From Burhinus oedicnemus (taxonomy: Eukaryota; Chordata; Aves; Charadriiformes; Burhinidae): a DNA stretch of 64,000 nucleotides. Location of the stretch: the NCBI GenBank assembly GCA_008921705.1, contig VFFE01007644.1, positions 2,128,871 to 2,192,870 on the forward strand. Reading direction: 5' to 3'. The notes beneath the pieces are model-generated. The model worked only from the letters and a program-made list of their open reading frames with translations, was not told the origin of the DNA and did not search any database. Shown in pieces: positions 49,002 through 61,800 of this stretch. A program made the position numbers and the translations under genes. Positions within the stretch are counted from its first letter, which is position 1; each line of letters begins with the position of its first letter.

Positions 49002-49075
49002 GCAGCACCGCACAGCACCGCACAGCACCACACAGCACCGCACAGCACAGCACCGCACCGCACAGCACCGCACCG
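49002..49075 (+). repeat. Short tandem array, 10-bp unit CACAGCACCG
   Basis: About seven units of CACAGCACCG, with 5-bp phase slips (CACAGCACAG, CACCGCACCG), make a near-perfect decameric minisatellite. Because 10 is not a multiple of 3, every strand reads as Cys/Thr/His- or Val/Leu/Cys-rich repeats in all frames, which creates the spurious open frames around 48850-49270. The unit count is probably polymorphic. Confidence 0.92.
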
Positions 49076-50210
49076 GCCCAGCCCTACCGAGGCTAACTGT
49101 GCTGTGGAGCTCTAGCTCTTCCATGTGCAATTGTCTTCCAGTGAGGATCACTACGTGTGTGTCCTTCCTCCAGCTCAGTGGAAAGCTGAGATACAAACTG
49201 GGGTTTGGAACTATGTGGTCCATAATCAGAAAGGCTCCCATGACCACACCGCTGCTGCTTCAGCAATGTTAGAGCACTTAAATGTCTCCTGTACCTAACA
49301 GAATGACATTGTTGGCTTTTAGCTTAGCATTCAATAAATGCGCTTTGTACCTACTGACAGTAAAATTACCAGCGGGTGATCATCAGCTGAGATAAGATAC
49401 CTTTTCTCCTGTTGCACAGAACAGACCAAAGCCCCAGCTGACGTCACTTTCTAGTCTTTGAAGGATAAAAGTGACACACATGGGACACCATGCTGAACAG
49501 AGTAATGGCATCACCCGTCTTCGGGACTCTGGTAGTAAAACAACTCAGGCTGTGCCACTTTAACACCAGCTGGCCGCGTTCAACACGCCAGGTATTTCCC
49601 AAAGCCACTGTTTAACTCGGGAAGAAATTCCCTGACACCGAGATGTGCCGTGCTGTATAACTGGAAGTAAGGTAACTAGCATTAATTGCTACAGAGAGTT
49701 AAAATGGAACTGCAAGATAAAAGGCTATAAAAAGTACTCAGCAAAGGAAGAATCAGATAATTTAGTAGGTCTGTATCTTGAACACACAGAGTTCGGTAAC
49801 AAAATTAGAAGGTTATAGTTTCTCCTTCCTTTTCACATCGCCTTATGTTTCGCGTAAGTTTAAGCAGACTAGCCAAAGCACCATTGCTATACCGTCACTC
49901 AGACTCAGCAAGTGTGGAACCGTTTGTTATTCTGTGACTCGGAATAGAACCGTATTTTTGAAAGCGACAGCAGAGAGAACAGTCTACATGAGCCAGTCAT
50001 TAAAGCTTTGTAAGGCTGCGACTTCAATTTAAGACTTGTACATCTTCGGTTCATAGGGTTGTGTATGTGTATTCGTACCGACTTCCCTTACTTCCCACTA
50101 AGCATGAGTTGTTCTTCTTGATTAATTCTGATAATAAAGTGACATGTTAGAAGCCCTATAGGAGGAGAAATAATCACTGAGGCACGGTGGAAATGAGGGA
50201 GTCAACTTAC

Positions 50211-50308
50211 CTGCCTGTGCAGCATACCCTTTAGAAGCTACGAAATGCCTCTGTGATGGTCATTACACAATATTAGTAGCCAACGAGCAGCTTTGAGAAG
50301 AGCTTGAA
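50211..50308 (-). ncRNA. Candidate 98-nt noncoding exon, minus strand
   Basis: On the minus strand CTTCTCCTGCCAGTTTTGCAG (acceptor) ends just before 50308 and GGCAG/GTAAGT (perfect donor) follows 50211. All three frames contain a stop, so it would be a UTR or lncRNA exon. There is no other transcript evidence. Confidence 0.18.
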
Positions 50309-51353
50309 CTGCAAAACTGGCAGGAGAAGTTCAAGGCGGCCACTCTTGTGCCTCCTGCGCTGAAGGGGTGTTCTGTCCAGGGAATGACTACAACCAGAAA
50401 CATGAAGGATTTAAAATTAAGAACTAAATGATACTGGCTTTATAATGCTTGTAAATAATGCTACGCTAACTGGCTGGCTTTCGTAAAAATTGTAGCTCAT
50501 TTGGTCAAATTACCGACACATTTCTTTCACAGCTTCTTTCGAGCCAGCTCCAATTATAACCTTAAAATAGCAGCTTTACTGGCAGAAAAAACAAACCTTC
50601 AGACAAGACATGTGAGAGCAATCCATTTCCCTTAGCTCAGATATCTTATTTAATTTTTTATAATGTTTTTTTCGCCTCAGAAAAGCACGTTTGCTGAAGT
50701 CGGTATTTCAAACAGGTGCTTCATCTCAGTGAACTTTTTGCAACTTATTTGTTGCAACTAAAAGTTACAGTATAAAAAAAAGGAATTCTTTTTTTCCTGG
50801 TTTATCATCTGGCGTTTTCTCTTTTCCTGGCTGCAATCGGGCAATATCTAGCAGCAAACTGGAACTTCCAGAACTCTCATTCATTGCTTTGTATGAGCTG
50901 GTTGGACACGTCCTGAAATAAACACGTTAAACTAAAAGACCAAGCAAAACCTCTACAAGCAAGCATACAGAAAAACATCTGCCCACATATTATAAAGGGG
51001 GGAGATATTAAAATTGGGTAGTCCTCTGCCCTTTTTGATGTGGAATTTTTAACCAAACACTAATGGTGCTGGGACTTAACATGCTGCCACTCAGTCCAGC
51101 TGTTACACTCAGCTCTGCAGTATCTGCTATAAAATCGCTTTCCTTCTGGGCGTAGAATGCTTTTCATCTTCAAAGCCAACACAGATGACTTTCATAACGC
51201 TCTTGGGACAGTACTCTTTGGGACAGAGCTTGTCACTAATGGCTAAGTTTACGTTTGCCCAGTTCCTGGAGCAGGGGGCTCGTGCTGGCAGCTGGGCTGC
51301 GGCGTCCGTCGGGCGGAGGGGGCTGCAGGAGGTGGTCACGAACACAGAGCGCA

Positions 51354-51361
51354 TAAAAACC
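51354..51361 (+). promoter_or_regulatory. TATA-like element beside a small CpG cluster
   Basis: GCGCATAAAAACCGGG places a CATAAAAA box directly before a CpG-rich segment (CGGGCTCGGGGCTTCG). The spacing resembles a TATA-type core promoter with initiation expected near 51385. The box is not a perfect TATAAA, and no downstream exon is established. Confidence 0.15.
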
Positions 51362-53990
51362 GGGCTCGGGGCTTCGTGGCTCGTAGGTTCGTACCTCCAC
51401 CGCGGTCAGTCTCTTGAGAATCACCTGCTACTTTCTTCTGTCTGTAACTGAAGAGAGAACTTTTGCCTGTATTCTCATCATCTGCCTGCATGCGACTGCA
51501 CCGTGCTCTTTCAAAAGGCGTCTGGAAACTGCAGAGCGCCATCCTGCGGTGCTGGGCTACGGGCTGTTCCTGCCTGCAGCCGGTGATTAGAGTGTGTCTC
51601 CGTCTTGGAATTCATGACACCGAGCACGACGTTCAGCCAGAAATGAGAAAAGGTTACATACGGTTAAGAATTCAAATGATAGCAAAGTTTGTATCTTTAA
51701 AAAAATTTTCATTGGAAAGGAGGCAAATTACATTTTTAAAGCTGTGCAACATGGGAGTGAAAAGTCTTGTTGGTAGAATCTTCAATGATTTCTTCTGTAC
51801 AGTAGCCAAACAGAACGCTTTCTAGAAAAGAACTCTAGATGTCCTGGAAGTGCCAAAACCTATCCCAAAATATGAAATGAGTGATTTGGAAACTGGATCA
51901 TGATTTTTGTGTCAGAGAAATATTTAGTTGACTGATGTAAGGAAACGGTTTGTCATGGATTAAAAATATGTGTTCCTCTCATTCTTTTCTTTTTAGTTTT
52001 GAGAAAGGCTGGTTTTTGTCCATCTTGGTGGTGTGAATACAGAGTTTCTTGTTCTTTCCTATCATTGAGCACACATCTGTTGCAAGTTAAAAGATGCAGT
52101 CTTCAAGATTTATCTTTTTTAATTCACAAATAGATAAATTTGAAAATATTTGGATAATCTATTGTAAATTGTGCTATTATTGCTATGGTTTGGGGTGAAC
52201 TGGTGGTGCTACCTGAGCTCACAGCTTCTTTCCTTAGAAGGGAGAAGTCCAGAGCCCCAGCTTGAACAGGCTGGGTTAGCTTGCTTGGATTTCCCTTTGG
52301 ACGCGCTGAAGCGATTGTCAGCGTTTAATACAGTTACTGCTGCAGAGCTGGCCTGGTCCCAGTTTTTAGCATGCAGAGCGTGTGGACGGTGTGATGTTTG
52401 TAGCTGGCAAGGTTTTCCGGTGGTTTTACTGCAATGAGGAAGGAATCGAAGAGCATTTTCCAGGAAGGGTTTAAAGGGCGTCTTGTGCTTAGCGTCCTCA
52501 ACTGAAGCTGCCAGAGGGCATGACGGTGTCTGTAGAAACACAAGGGACATGTGCAAAAGAGGGGTTATAATGATACTGAAAAAATCAAGTTTAAATACAA
52601 AATGGAGCAGAAACTTTATTTCTTTTTTAATACTGGTATATGATGTGGTTACTGCAGTAAAAGGTGACAAACTTTATGACTAGGTCTTTTCCAGTCCTCT
52701 CTGGAGTAAGATGTAAAACATGGAGGTTTAAACAGCTTGTGAAAAAAAATTCCAAACAAAGTGGTAGCCGTGACTTCAGTACTGAGTTTTGTTTCCAGTA
52801 CGGTAGCCAGGGCCTAAACTCTGCAGCGGAAGTTTTTGCCTTGTGAGGTGAAATATATTAAAGTTCACACTTTTCTCATGGCCTAAGACAACTTACCATG
52901 ACTTTGGGCCAAAATAGTCTGTAGTACTTAGCTGTAGGATAAGTGCTAGTATAGACAATTACTCACTTGGCCTTTTTAAAGACTTGATGATGAAGCAATT
53001 TCATTTAAACCTACTTTTCAGAAAGCTAAATTGTTTACTTTAGTACTCATCACCCTCATTTTCGGTATTTCCTTGTCCTTTTCTCCATTCAGCTGCTGAA
53101 GCTATTGGAAGAGATCAAATACCTCAAGAGCAGCAATTTCTATACCATCTGTATTGTTTCCTTTTTATAAGAACCCTACTTAAAAATCTTTTTTGGCAGG
53201 AAGAAAATAATAGAGATGGGAAGCACCTGACAGCAACCAAACTGAAGGCCTCCGAAAGTTTTCTATCCATAACAAATGCTAAGTAAGGCAGATGCTACGT
53301 TAACTACACATCTGGGCTGCTGGTCTGTCCCATAAAGTATCTTTGGCATTTCAGTTTGTAGGTTTAGATGCAAAATATAATTTTAAAATTATGTATGAAT
53401 TAAGAATTTCAATTAAGGATAATCAGGCATCTTCTAAAAATAATTATTTTTGATTGCATTAAGATTTATATCACAAAAATTCTCAGTCACGTGGATGAAC
53501 TATATTGTTACAGCCTCTTGGCAACATTTCAGTGTGCATAAAGTAAGAGATACATCTGTTAACGAAGCAGTAACAACGCCCCCAGGTAATGCCGTAGCCA
53601 AATGGTCTCCAGTGTGATGATGAGAGGATCCTTGAAATGTCCTGAACCGAGTTTATAGAAGCAAATTGAAAATAACCGGTGTTGGTTACATTATTTTCCA
53701 GGAAAGCTGTTAAAAAATAAATTGTCAGGTGATACTTGTGAACTGTGTTAAATGCTTTTAAAACTGTAATATTTGGCCCAACGTAGTGAAGAATTATTGT
53801 GCTAGCTACAGGGCACAGGCACCATTCTGTCTTGGCTTTGTCACTCACCCTGGGCAGGCTCTTTGATTAGGGACACGGAAACAAGTTATTTCAGGGCAAA
53901 CTGCTGTATGAACTTGAAATACAGCGGCTTCTCGGCAGCATTGCCAAACAGACATCCTTACCCCAGGACAAGAAGGTAATCCACTTCGCA

Positions 53991-54008
53991 CTTACCTCTT
54001 GAGGTAAG
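53991..54008. repeat. Perfect palindrome giving splice donors on both strands
   Basis: CTTACCTC-TT-GAGGTAAG has 8-bp perfect arms. Read rightwards it gives TTGAG/GTAAGA; read leftwards it gives AAGAG/GTAAGT. Both are consensus donors. Whether either is used is unknown. Confidence 0.6.
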
Positions 54009-57000
54009 ACGAGAATTTATCCCCTTTCGAAATAATTGCTTTTTAGGATAAGGATGTGCATGTATCTATTTCTCATGGAATAACTGGAGCTCTTCAAGTT
54101 TAGTCCCTTGCTTGCCCTGCAGGAACTTCTTTGTGTGTTCCTATCCTCTGCATCTTTCCTTGTGTGCGTAAAAAAGAAATAATGTTTTTAATAGTTCTGT
54201 TAGAGTAGTATAAGATCTCCAGATAAAAGTGGAATAGATGTAATAATTCCCTTTTTACAAATAAGATATAAATGATATGACAATGGATGGGGAATCGGAA
54301 CAGCATCCTATGTTGGCTTGTTTCTAGTCCTGGTTTGTTATAACTAAAGCTGTGGGAATAACTTTTTTCCTGGTTCACCAGCTGAATGGAAAGATTAGAA
54401 ATTAGAAGTACCTTGTTTCCAGTTTGCTCAAATTAAAGGCCCTTGTATTTTTTCCCCTAAATTGCTATACTAATTAACTTCTGAAGGTAATTTTTTTAAA
54501 AAATAATTTCAATAGCACTTTTAAAATATTTTTTCCCTTACATAATTTCCTCAAATGAATGCAGATTCTTCAGTAATTCAGTGAACCTAACTTTATTTTA
54601 TTTCATTCTATGTTATTTGTTTTCATTTGTGTGTGTGCATGAGAAAAAATGGTTTGGATGAAAAATTTCCTCTCAAAAATGGTTGCACTTCAGCTTTCAT
54701 GATGAAGTGAAGCCCTTTTAATAACCGGCAACCACGGACACGATCCTGATTCTGCTCTTGCCCTTCTCCTTGGACCCGTGAAGGTGTGTGTTTGTGTGCT
54801 TAGCCAGTTCAGGGAATTCACCTGAAAGCAGCAGGTTTTGCAGGCTTATTTTTCTGGTGTAGCTCCCTGTGCTGGGTTGCCGTAGTGTGAGCAGGGGCCG
54901 CATCCCGAGCAGGAGAGACGGCTGGCGTGCAGCTGGCGTGGAGGTGGGGATTAGTTCTTTTGGCTGAAACTAGGTCTTCAGTTGCCATAGCGGTATCATG
55001 AAACTGCACCTCCAGTTTCTCCATTTGAGAGAAAAACCGCATTATTTAAAACCTGAGGTTCCTTTTATGAAGCGTATTTGTAGACTAAATACTTTTTGCA
55101 CATTTTAACCCAAGCATAGACACTGTTTACACATCAGAGTGGACAGATGTAAACTATGACCTGTGCATTCAGGGTTATAATTCTGTATGAAAGCTGAATA
55201 TTAAAGGCTTTGTATATAATTTGGTGCCTAGTTCTCCGACTGCTAAAGTACCAAGCTGGCTTGCAGAACTCTATATGCAAAACATCATGGTGCAGGCAAT
55301 TAGTATAGCCACGTACATCCAACCGGCTAGCTCCTTCTGCGTCCTTACGGGTATTTGCTTTATTTATGTTCTCCAAGAGCCTTTGTTGGTTTGGTGTTGC
55401 CATTTGGCTGAATTCGCTAGAGAAAATTTTAATGCATTAAGTCACCCTGTGTATGTCAAGGGGTAAGAACGACTAGAGTTCATTGTCCTTCAACGTCACG
55501 AGCCTGGAACCCGGCGCAGCTCTACAGCCGTTAGCTCCGAGTGTTAGTACACAGTAGGGCCGGCTGCACGTCTGGTCCACGGGAGTGAGTACGTCTTCAG
55601 AGCACAAACTCCGTGCCTGGCACTTCCAAATTTCACTCCTGCATTAAAATAGCCTTCTGCGCTGAGTACGTATTTTGTGTGTTTGTAAATGTAAGATAGA
55701 ATATAAAGTAAAATAACTTGGTAATGTTTGGATACCAATGGAATTTATGGGCTGCATAGCCCCACCAGAGGCACGTTACCTTTTCCTCCCTGGGTGAAAT
55801 AATGTGTTTAAGCTTCTAGCTAGTCATTTTTAATCCTCCCAGAGCCTGCACAGTCAGGGAGGAAAACATGTTTTCAGTGGGGTAGAGCTCAGATTTCACG
55901 TTGCCCCTGACCACCGATGGCTTGGCCGAAGGGGCAGGCGTAACACGTCTGAGCCTGCTGGGCCTGTTCAGCTTTCTCCCTCTTCCCAGGTTTTCCTGGG
56001 AGAAGCGGGTTGTGTTCCTGAGGAGGCCAGGGGAAGAGCCTGGTCAGTATTGTGCGCTGGCCTTAATTGGCTATTTTCCACAAAAGAGAGAAGCCACAAA
56101 GCAGAAAATCAGTCAATGGAAACTTCAAAAACAGTGCTAAAAGCATAATTTTTCCCTGATTGCTCAGCCTGCTTTTCAAGAAAAGTAAATTTTCAGTGGT
56201 GTAGACTGATGCCGCTTACCCAGGGATCTTACAGAAAACCTAGTTCCTGAAGTTTCTTTCCTCTCCCGTTTTTTCATCCACATCCTATGCACGAAGTCGA
56301 TGTAGTAGCATCCTGCAAAAGCTTTACAGACGAACCCTGGCTTTGCTGTTTGCGCTCATCCCGGTGTGGCGGCAGGAAAACGCTTCCAGCTGTGGAGGCC
56401 AAAGTGCAGGTTGCAATCAAAGCCTGAGGGCACAACTAATTACCCCTGGGGGTGGGCTCGCTTGGGCAGCTGAGTAAATTGTGCTGCTCAAAGACAACTG
56501 AAAAAAAACGGGCTGCTTCTCTTTCTTCCTCCCTCCCTCCCATCCCAGCCAGTGCCACCCAGCGCGACCTGACCCTTCCATCAGGGACGAAAGGTGCCGT
56601 CCAGGGTGGCAGGAATCTGGTGCCATGCTGCGGGACACAGCCCCTTCCAAGGCCGTCTTGTCGTCAGCAGGCTGCTCTGGCGGCAGAAGACGTCGTTCCT
56701 CTCCCGACAGCCGCTCCTGGCAAGAGGGTTACGGGTACGGTGTGAACGGTGAGGAGCGGGCAAACCTGCGGCAGGAGACCAAGCTGGCGGGGAGAGGTTT
56801 TGCGTGAGCCTGCCATGGCAAGGCGGGGAGGGGGAGAACAAGCGGTTTCTCAACAATACAGTCTCACCGCACTGATTCCACACCACGCTGGAAACGGCTT
56901 TCACGATACGAAGGGTTTGAGGTGACTTGTGAAAACAGAAGTAGGAACGCCACATTTCGTCCAAATGCTTCACCAAAGGATAAAAATCTTGAAATCTGAA

Positions 57001-57124
57001 GTTTAAGGCAGGGCTGGGATTATTTGTCAGTGTGATTTTAAACGAGGATCCCACTGCTTTTTAACTCCATTGTCAATGTGACCAGCTGTGTTTCTGCCTG
57101 CCATCAGCTCCTGATTTGCTTCAG

Positions 57125-57434
57125 GTGGCACCTGCATCCAGCAGTTAAGCCTTCACACCGTGCCCCTGGGCATACGATACACGAGTGAGGAAAAAGCAGG
57201 AGGAAATGAAAAGAGTGTCCTGCAAAGTGGACTTGAGAATCTGTTGAAAAGGAACTGTGGAAAGAGCCAGCGGAAGCGCGAGGCCGGCGCGCTGGCTGGG
57301 AGCGCCGCGGGAGCCTGCGTGGAGCGGGGCTCCCCTGGTGCCAGCCTCCAGCGCTCCTCCTCGCCGCTGAGCTTCGGGGCCGGCTGGTGTGAGGACCCAC
57401 GGAGCCCCACAAAATGCCTGGAAAAGAATTTGAG
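57125..57434 (+). CDS. Candidate 310-nt open exon, plus strand
   Basis: A polypyrimidine-rich acceptor (CTCCTGATTTGCTTCAG) ends at 57124, and a donor, TTGAG/GTATGG, follows 57434. One frame is open across the entire interval (2 + 306 + 2 nt), and its only upstream stop lies before the acceptor, as expected for a true internal exon. The peptide is polar, with a basic stretch (LLKRNCGKSQRKRE), then an Ala/Gly/Ser-rich part and RSSSPLS, probably disordered. GC and CpG are locally elevated. Alternatively, ATG at 57414 with a good context (AAAATGC) and the same donor could make this a first exon encoding MPGKEFE in another frame. No family was recognised. Confidence 0.3.
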
Positions 57435-58091
57435 GTATGGTAATTTTTTTTAATATATTTTGATTTTTGTTGTGGGGAACGTTCTTGCTCTTGTCTTTTG
57501 ATTATGTGCATGATTAAGCGTCTAAATGCTTGCTGTCTTTGTGGGTTTTTTGCTCCATTTTAGTTTATTTTATGTTTGGGTTTGGTTTCTGTTTAGATCA
57601 AATGAAAATAAGTAATTATATGCTTGTAAATAACTTGGTTAAGATATAAAACCAAAAAAGGAGGGCTTTTCTTTTTGTTCCTATGTATGCAGCTCCTTTA
57701 AGAAACCTTATTTTTGTGTTATGAATTCTCAGCACTTTCTTGTAATCTGGAAGATTTAATATGGTAAAGTTGACTGCCCAAAGATGAACCTACCTATACA
57801 GAAGCACAACTTGGCAGAATCAGCCTTTGTTAAAAGGTGGATCTTTGTAGAAGTGTGAAACTGTGGTAACTTCTTGTTAAATTTAAAAGAAAAATGGGAT
57901 GAGCTGTGTAGTTCGATTGTTTGTTTTAATCCAGCCTTCTTATATTTGTTCCCGTCTACGTTTTCAAGTCTTCGTTGCTCTGACTGAAAGAGTAAAGGCA
58001 GCAGAAATCATGCCTAAATCAGATTGTCTTTCTCGGGCAGCTAATAATTAAATCTATGGGGTCTTCTTAAAGTGACTGGTTGCAGCTAAAC

Positions 58092-58151
58092 CCTGTTGTC
58101 AGTTTAGAATTATTTAAACCACCTGTTGTCAGTTTAGAATTATTTAAACCA
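58092..58151 (+). repeat. Exact 30-bp tandem duplication
   Basis: The 30-bp unit beginning CCTGTTGTCAGTTTAGAATT and ending ATTTAAACCA occurs twice head to tail (58092-58121 and 58122-58151) without a mismatch. Exact identity means the duplication is recent, or possibly an assembly artefact. Confidence 0.97.
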
Positions 58152-58746
58152 ATCTGTTCTGTTCCTGATTTTTCAAGTATTTATCTTCAGGAAAGGATAG
58201 AGGTCAGTCTCTTTAGCTGGACTTTCTTATGAGTAAGATGAAAGGGTATTTAAAGCTTGTAGGACTATGTGTCTGGTTTTCAAGGGATATTTTTAATATT
58301 ACCTATTAAATACTAAAGAACGGGAATGACATTTTTGAGTTTTAATCAAATCTCAAGAATATATTTGGTTTTATTTTACTTTAAAAAAAAAAATCAGCAT
58401 CTTTGAAGAGAAGTCTCATAGAAGTGACTGTTTGTTTTTTATTTGGATGCTTTTTATATGAAGATGACCCAATAATGCCATGTAATTTATACTGGAAGAA
58501 TTCCCTAAGGCCTTGGTTTATTTTGAAGAGACGGTTCTTAGTAAATGGCAAGCAGAAGCAAAATAGAAAAAATATATGTTATATCAATATTTTAAAATAA
58601 TTATGCTTGGAGCTAGGTTTCTCAGCCCATCTTTAGGCAACTAAGTAAGTGGCCTGGTCTTCAAATATTCTGAACACTGTGAGCACCATACAGAAATGTA
58701 ATCCTTTAAAATAATTTCTGGGAATAATTTTCGAGTTTACACAAAA

Positions 58747-58870
58747 TAATTTAGGTTGGAAGGGACATCTGGAGATCATCTGGTCCAAACCACTGCTCAA
58801 AGCTGTTTGGAAGTCAGATTCAACTTCAGATTTAGCTTAGGCACCTCAGGGCCTTGTCCTGTCACATACT
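58747..58870 (-). mobile_element. CR1: CR1 LINE fragment
   Basis: AATAATTTAGGTTGGAAGGGACATCTGGAGATCATCTGGTCCAAACCACTGCTCAAAGC is a close match to the reversed CR1 3' end, followed by a more diverged stretch that recovers at CTCAGGGCCTTGTCC. It is an old, 5'-truncated insertion of about 125 bp with no coding capacity. Confidence 0.9.
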
Positions 58871-61800
58871 CTTATCAGAACTGGTTTTATTTTGGCACTT
58901 ATGTGAGCTTCCTGAGGACTTGTTTTGTCGGCAGTTGCATACAGCAATTGCTGAGATCATGAAGGGCTTTAAAATATTACCGTAGCACTCTTGAAATTGG
59001 CTATTGCTTGGGGATCCATTGATTTAAGGAATGTTACAATCTGTTCATTATAGGCTGGCCTCTAAAAGTTGTTTATTTCATCAGCAAGTGCTATTAATTC
59101 TTTTGCAAATGACAATAGCATCTTATGGAGACTTAATGTCCACATGTTAATTTTTTTGTTAATTTTGTGCTGATTGTTTTTCAGAACTTGGATTTCCCGC
59201 TTCTTGCATGCGCAATGATGCTAGTATAGTCTCGGCATTTTATGCTGATGACATTTCTTGTTCCCTTCTGCTTTATAGTCAAGACATTTGAATTAGACAG
59301 TCAATGTGACTGTAGAGGAAGGGATTTCACTCAGAACTATTCAGAGAAATCCTGAGATAGTAACGTAATTTCTTATTTGTTTCCTTTGTGGACAACTTCA
59401 CTGTTTGGGGAGTGGGGAGGAGAAGAGCACTCTTTTGGCATGCTGTCAGAGAATTAAATTGCAGCCTATGCTCTTCATAGGCATCAGAAGTAATTATTAG
59501 GTTTGAAAGAAATACACTAATTTGTTAAGTGTTTGAAAATGTCTCAAATCTAATTGAGAGACAAACCAGCAAGAGATTATTGTTCTAGTCGACATAGCCA
59601 TGGTATTTCAGTTTATTTCCCAAACTCCTTTAGCTTGCTGTCTGGGGAAGGCTTCTGTTTGTAATTTTTTACTTCGATTTTATCATAAAACAAAACTGGC
59701 ATTTTAGAGTGTGTTTTGTAAATTGCTATTGGCAAGGTCATGAACTTTGTTACCACCCTTACCTTAAGTACAAATATTTTTAGAAGTGTTTATCAATGTT
59801 ATTCCTTCCTTTCGTGTCTGTAATTCTTTGATTCCATCCTCTGATACATGTGGAATTTTTCCTTCTCTGTGTTTTTTCCCTGAGTCATATCTTCTGACTT
59901 GTTCCATAAGATTTCCTTACTCAACTGGTGGTCTTGTCGCTCACAATTCTCATCTGCCTGTATCTGTTCTTCTTAAAACAAAATTCTCACTGTGAAAACT
60001 TTTCTATTTGAAGTGGGATGGCAGCATTCCTTTTTAATGTCTGTTCTCTCTGTCCCAACACGGCTTGCCTCTGGCTGGAGTTCTTGCATTCTCCAAGGAT
60101 ATTACTAATCCACTTTGGAAGAGAATGGAAATTCTGTTTTACAAAGGTTTTAGGTCTTTTAAACGGATTTTATTCCAAAATGAGTCCACCCCTTCCAAAT
60201 TTAAATTCTTTTCTTGAAAGAAAATATTTTTGTTTTTCACTTTTATAGGAAAAAAATACAAATCAAGAACCATATTGAGATTAACAGTGAAGTTCATAAT
60301 TACTTTTGAATGAAACAAGATTTTCTTGTGTAGTATTGGAATTAGTAGTAGGATTATTTTTTTTTTCCCCACTTGGAAAAGAGAGATGAGAAAAGTCAGC
60401 AACATTTTGTCTAGTACTTTAAATCAAGCAAAATTACAGCAAGGACTAAAGAATTAATCCACGTGGGTTATCTAACCTTGGTCTGGTTACCTAATCCTTT
60501 TTCTCATTTATTATCCAGTTATATGCTTGCAATGTTATTCTACTTCTTTCCAACCCAGTCTAAGCCTACTTTATTGCAACTTTTTTCAAAGCATACAATT
60601 TTTCATACATGTTCCAGTATAACTAAAATTTCTAGCCTTTTTCCTCTTTGGTTGAGAAACACACTTCTTTTTTTCTGGTTATGAAAGCCTTATAGATTGG
60701 ATCTTAAGCCTGGAGGAGAATATTCCAGATACTTCCTCCCAGGTATGCCTGTCACTGGTTCATCTGCTTTATCTTAGAAATAAATGCCTTGGAAGATAAA
60801 AAATGCATCAAAAAAATCTTCGATTGTGAAACTACAGTAATCTGTATTGGCTAATGACCTGTTTCTGAATGTGTTGCATGACTCTGCCCTTTCCCTTTCA
60901 ACCTTGGAATATTAAACTCGCTTTATTTTGGGGCGACTGATGCATATTATTCTTATTTAAATGCACGTATGTATCAGTGCACCGACAAGTATTTCTTTTT
61001 CGTAATATCATATTTGTTTTTCCAAAAGAATGCTCCCTCTTCACCTTTAAGTAGAGATAGAGATCTCTTTATTTACAGTAACTTTCTATTGATTGGTCTT
61101 AATTACTTTCTGAAATTATCCTCATGAATCACTGAGGTCTAGGTTTTTGCAAAGGCTGGCCCAGCAGGCTCCTGGCGGGGCCGGAGCGTTCAGGCTGTGT
61201 GTGCTGTCTTCTTCCTTCCGCTGAACAGTTCGGGCAAGTCGGGGGAGAGGGAATACTACATGCAGGGGTTCTTGGGTTTTCTTGCCTATAGTAACGATAC
61301 AGAGATTCCCATGCTTTGGTGTGATGCTGGAGTGAATCCAACTTCCGTTATCTCCTCTAGGTGAACGAGAAGGAAGTAGAGACTGAGCTGCTGAGAGCAG
61401 AGCAGTGAAGTCCTGACCCTGCTGGAGTCAATACCTAAAGTTCATCCTGATTTCAGTACGGCAAGGATTTCGCCGTGTCTTAAGGGAACACCTTGCATGT
61501 TACCTACTGGTGCGTGTTCTGCAATGCTCTTTCTTTGTAGCTGAGCCTGGATGTGTTGACTGCTCCTAATTAAAGTAGCTTAGGAAATTTAAGCAGCTGA
61601 GCTTAAAAGTTAGCCTCGAATGTGTATACTGAATACATATAATAAAACTATTGTAATACTTAAACACTTAGGTGTTTGCCAAGAATGGTGCTGGCTGAAA
61701 TTGTTTGAAGAATATATTCTCCTCTGAAGACCATGGACTTTCTTTTCTTTTAAACTATTTTTTTTTAAGAAATGGAGACTGTCACATACTCTTCTATGAA

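Larger units (their letters stand above)
49076..57124. other. Noncoding stretch, mixed GC, no firm gene
   Basis: The composition is slightly richer in GC than the left half, with CpG clusters at about 51240-51610, 54840-55040, 55480-55590 and 56280-56800. Several frames of 100-157 codons (for example 51463-51825 +, 52209-52670 -, 56581-57054 -) are unrecognised and lack splice context. A CT-rich run lies at 56516-56548. The exon candidate at 50211-50308, the promoter-like site at 51354 and the palindrome at 53991 are listed separately. Confidence 0.35.

Noticed and set aside
48851..49272. Cys/Val- or His/Thr-rich frames of 70-129 codons on both strands
   Set aside because: They are generated by the 10-bp tandem array and run out of it by chance.
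52509..52522. Second CTCF-like word (GCCAGAGGGCATG)
   Set aside because: Matches only the central core; flanks do not fit the longer consensus.
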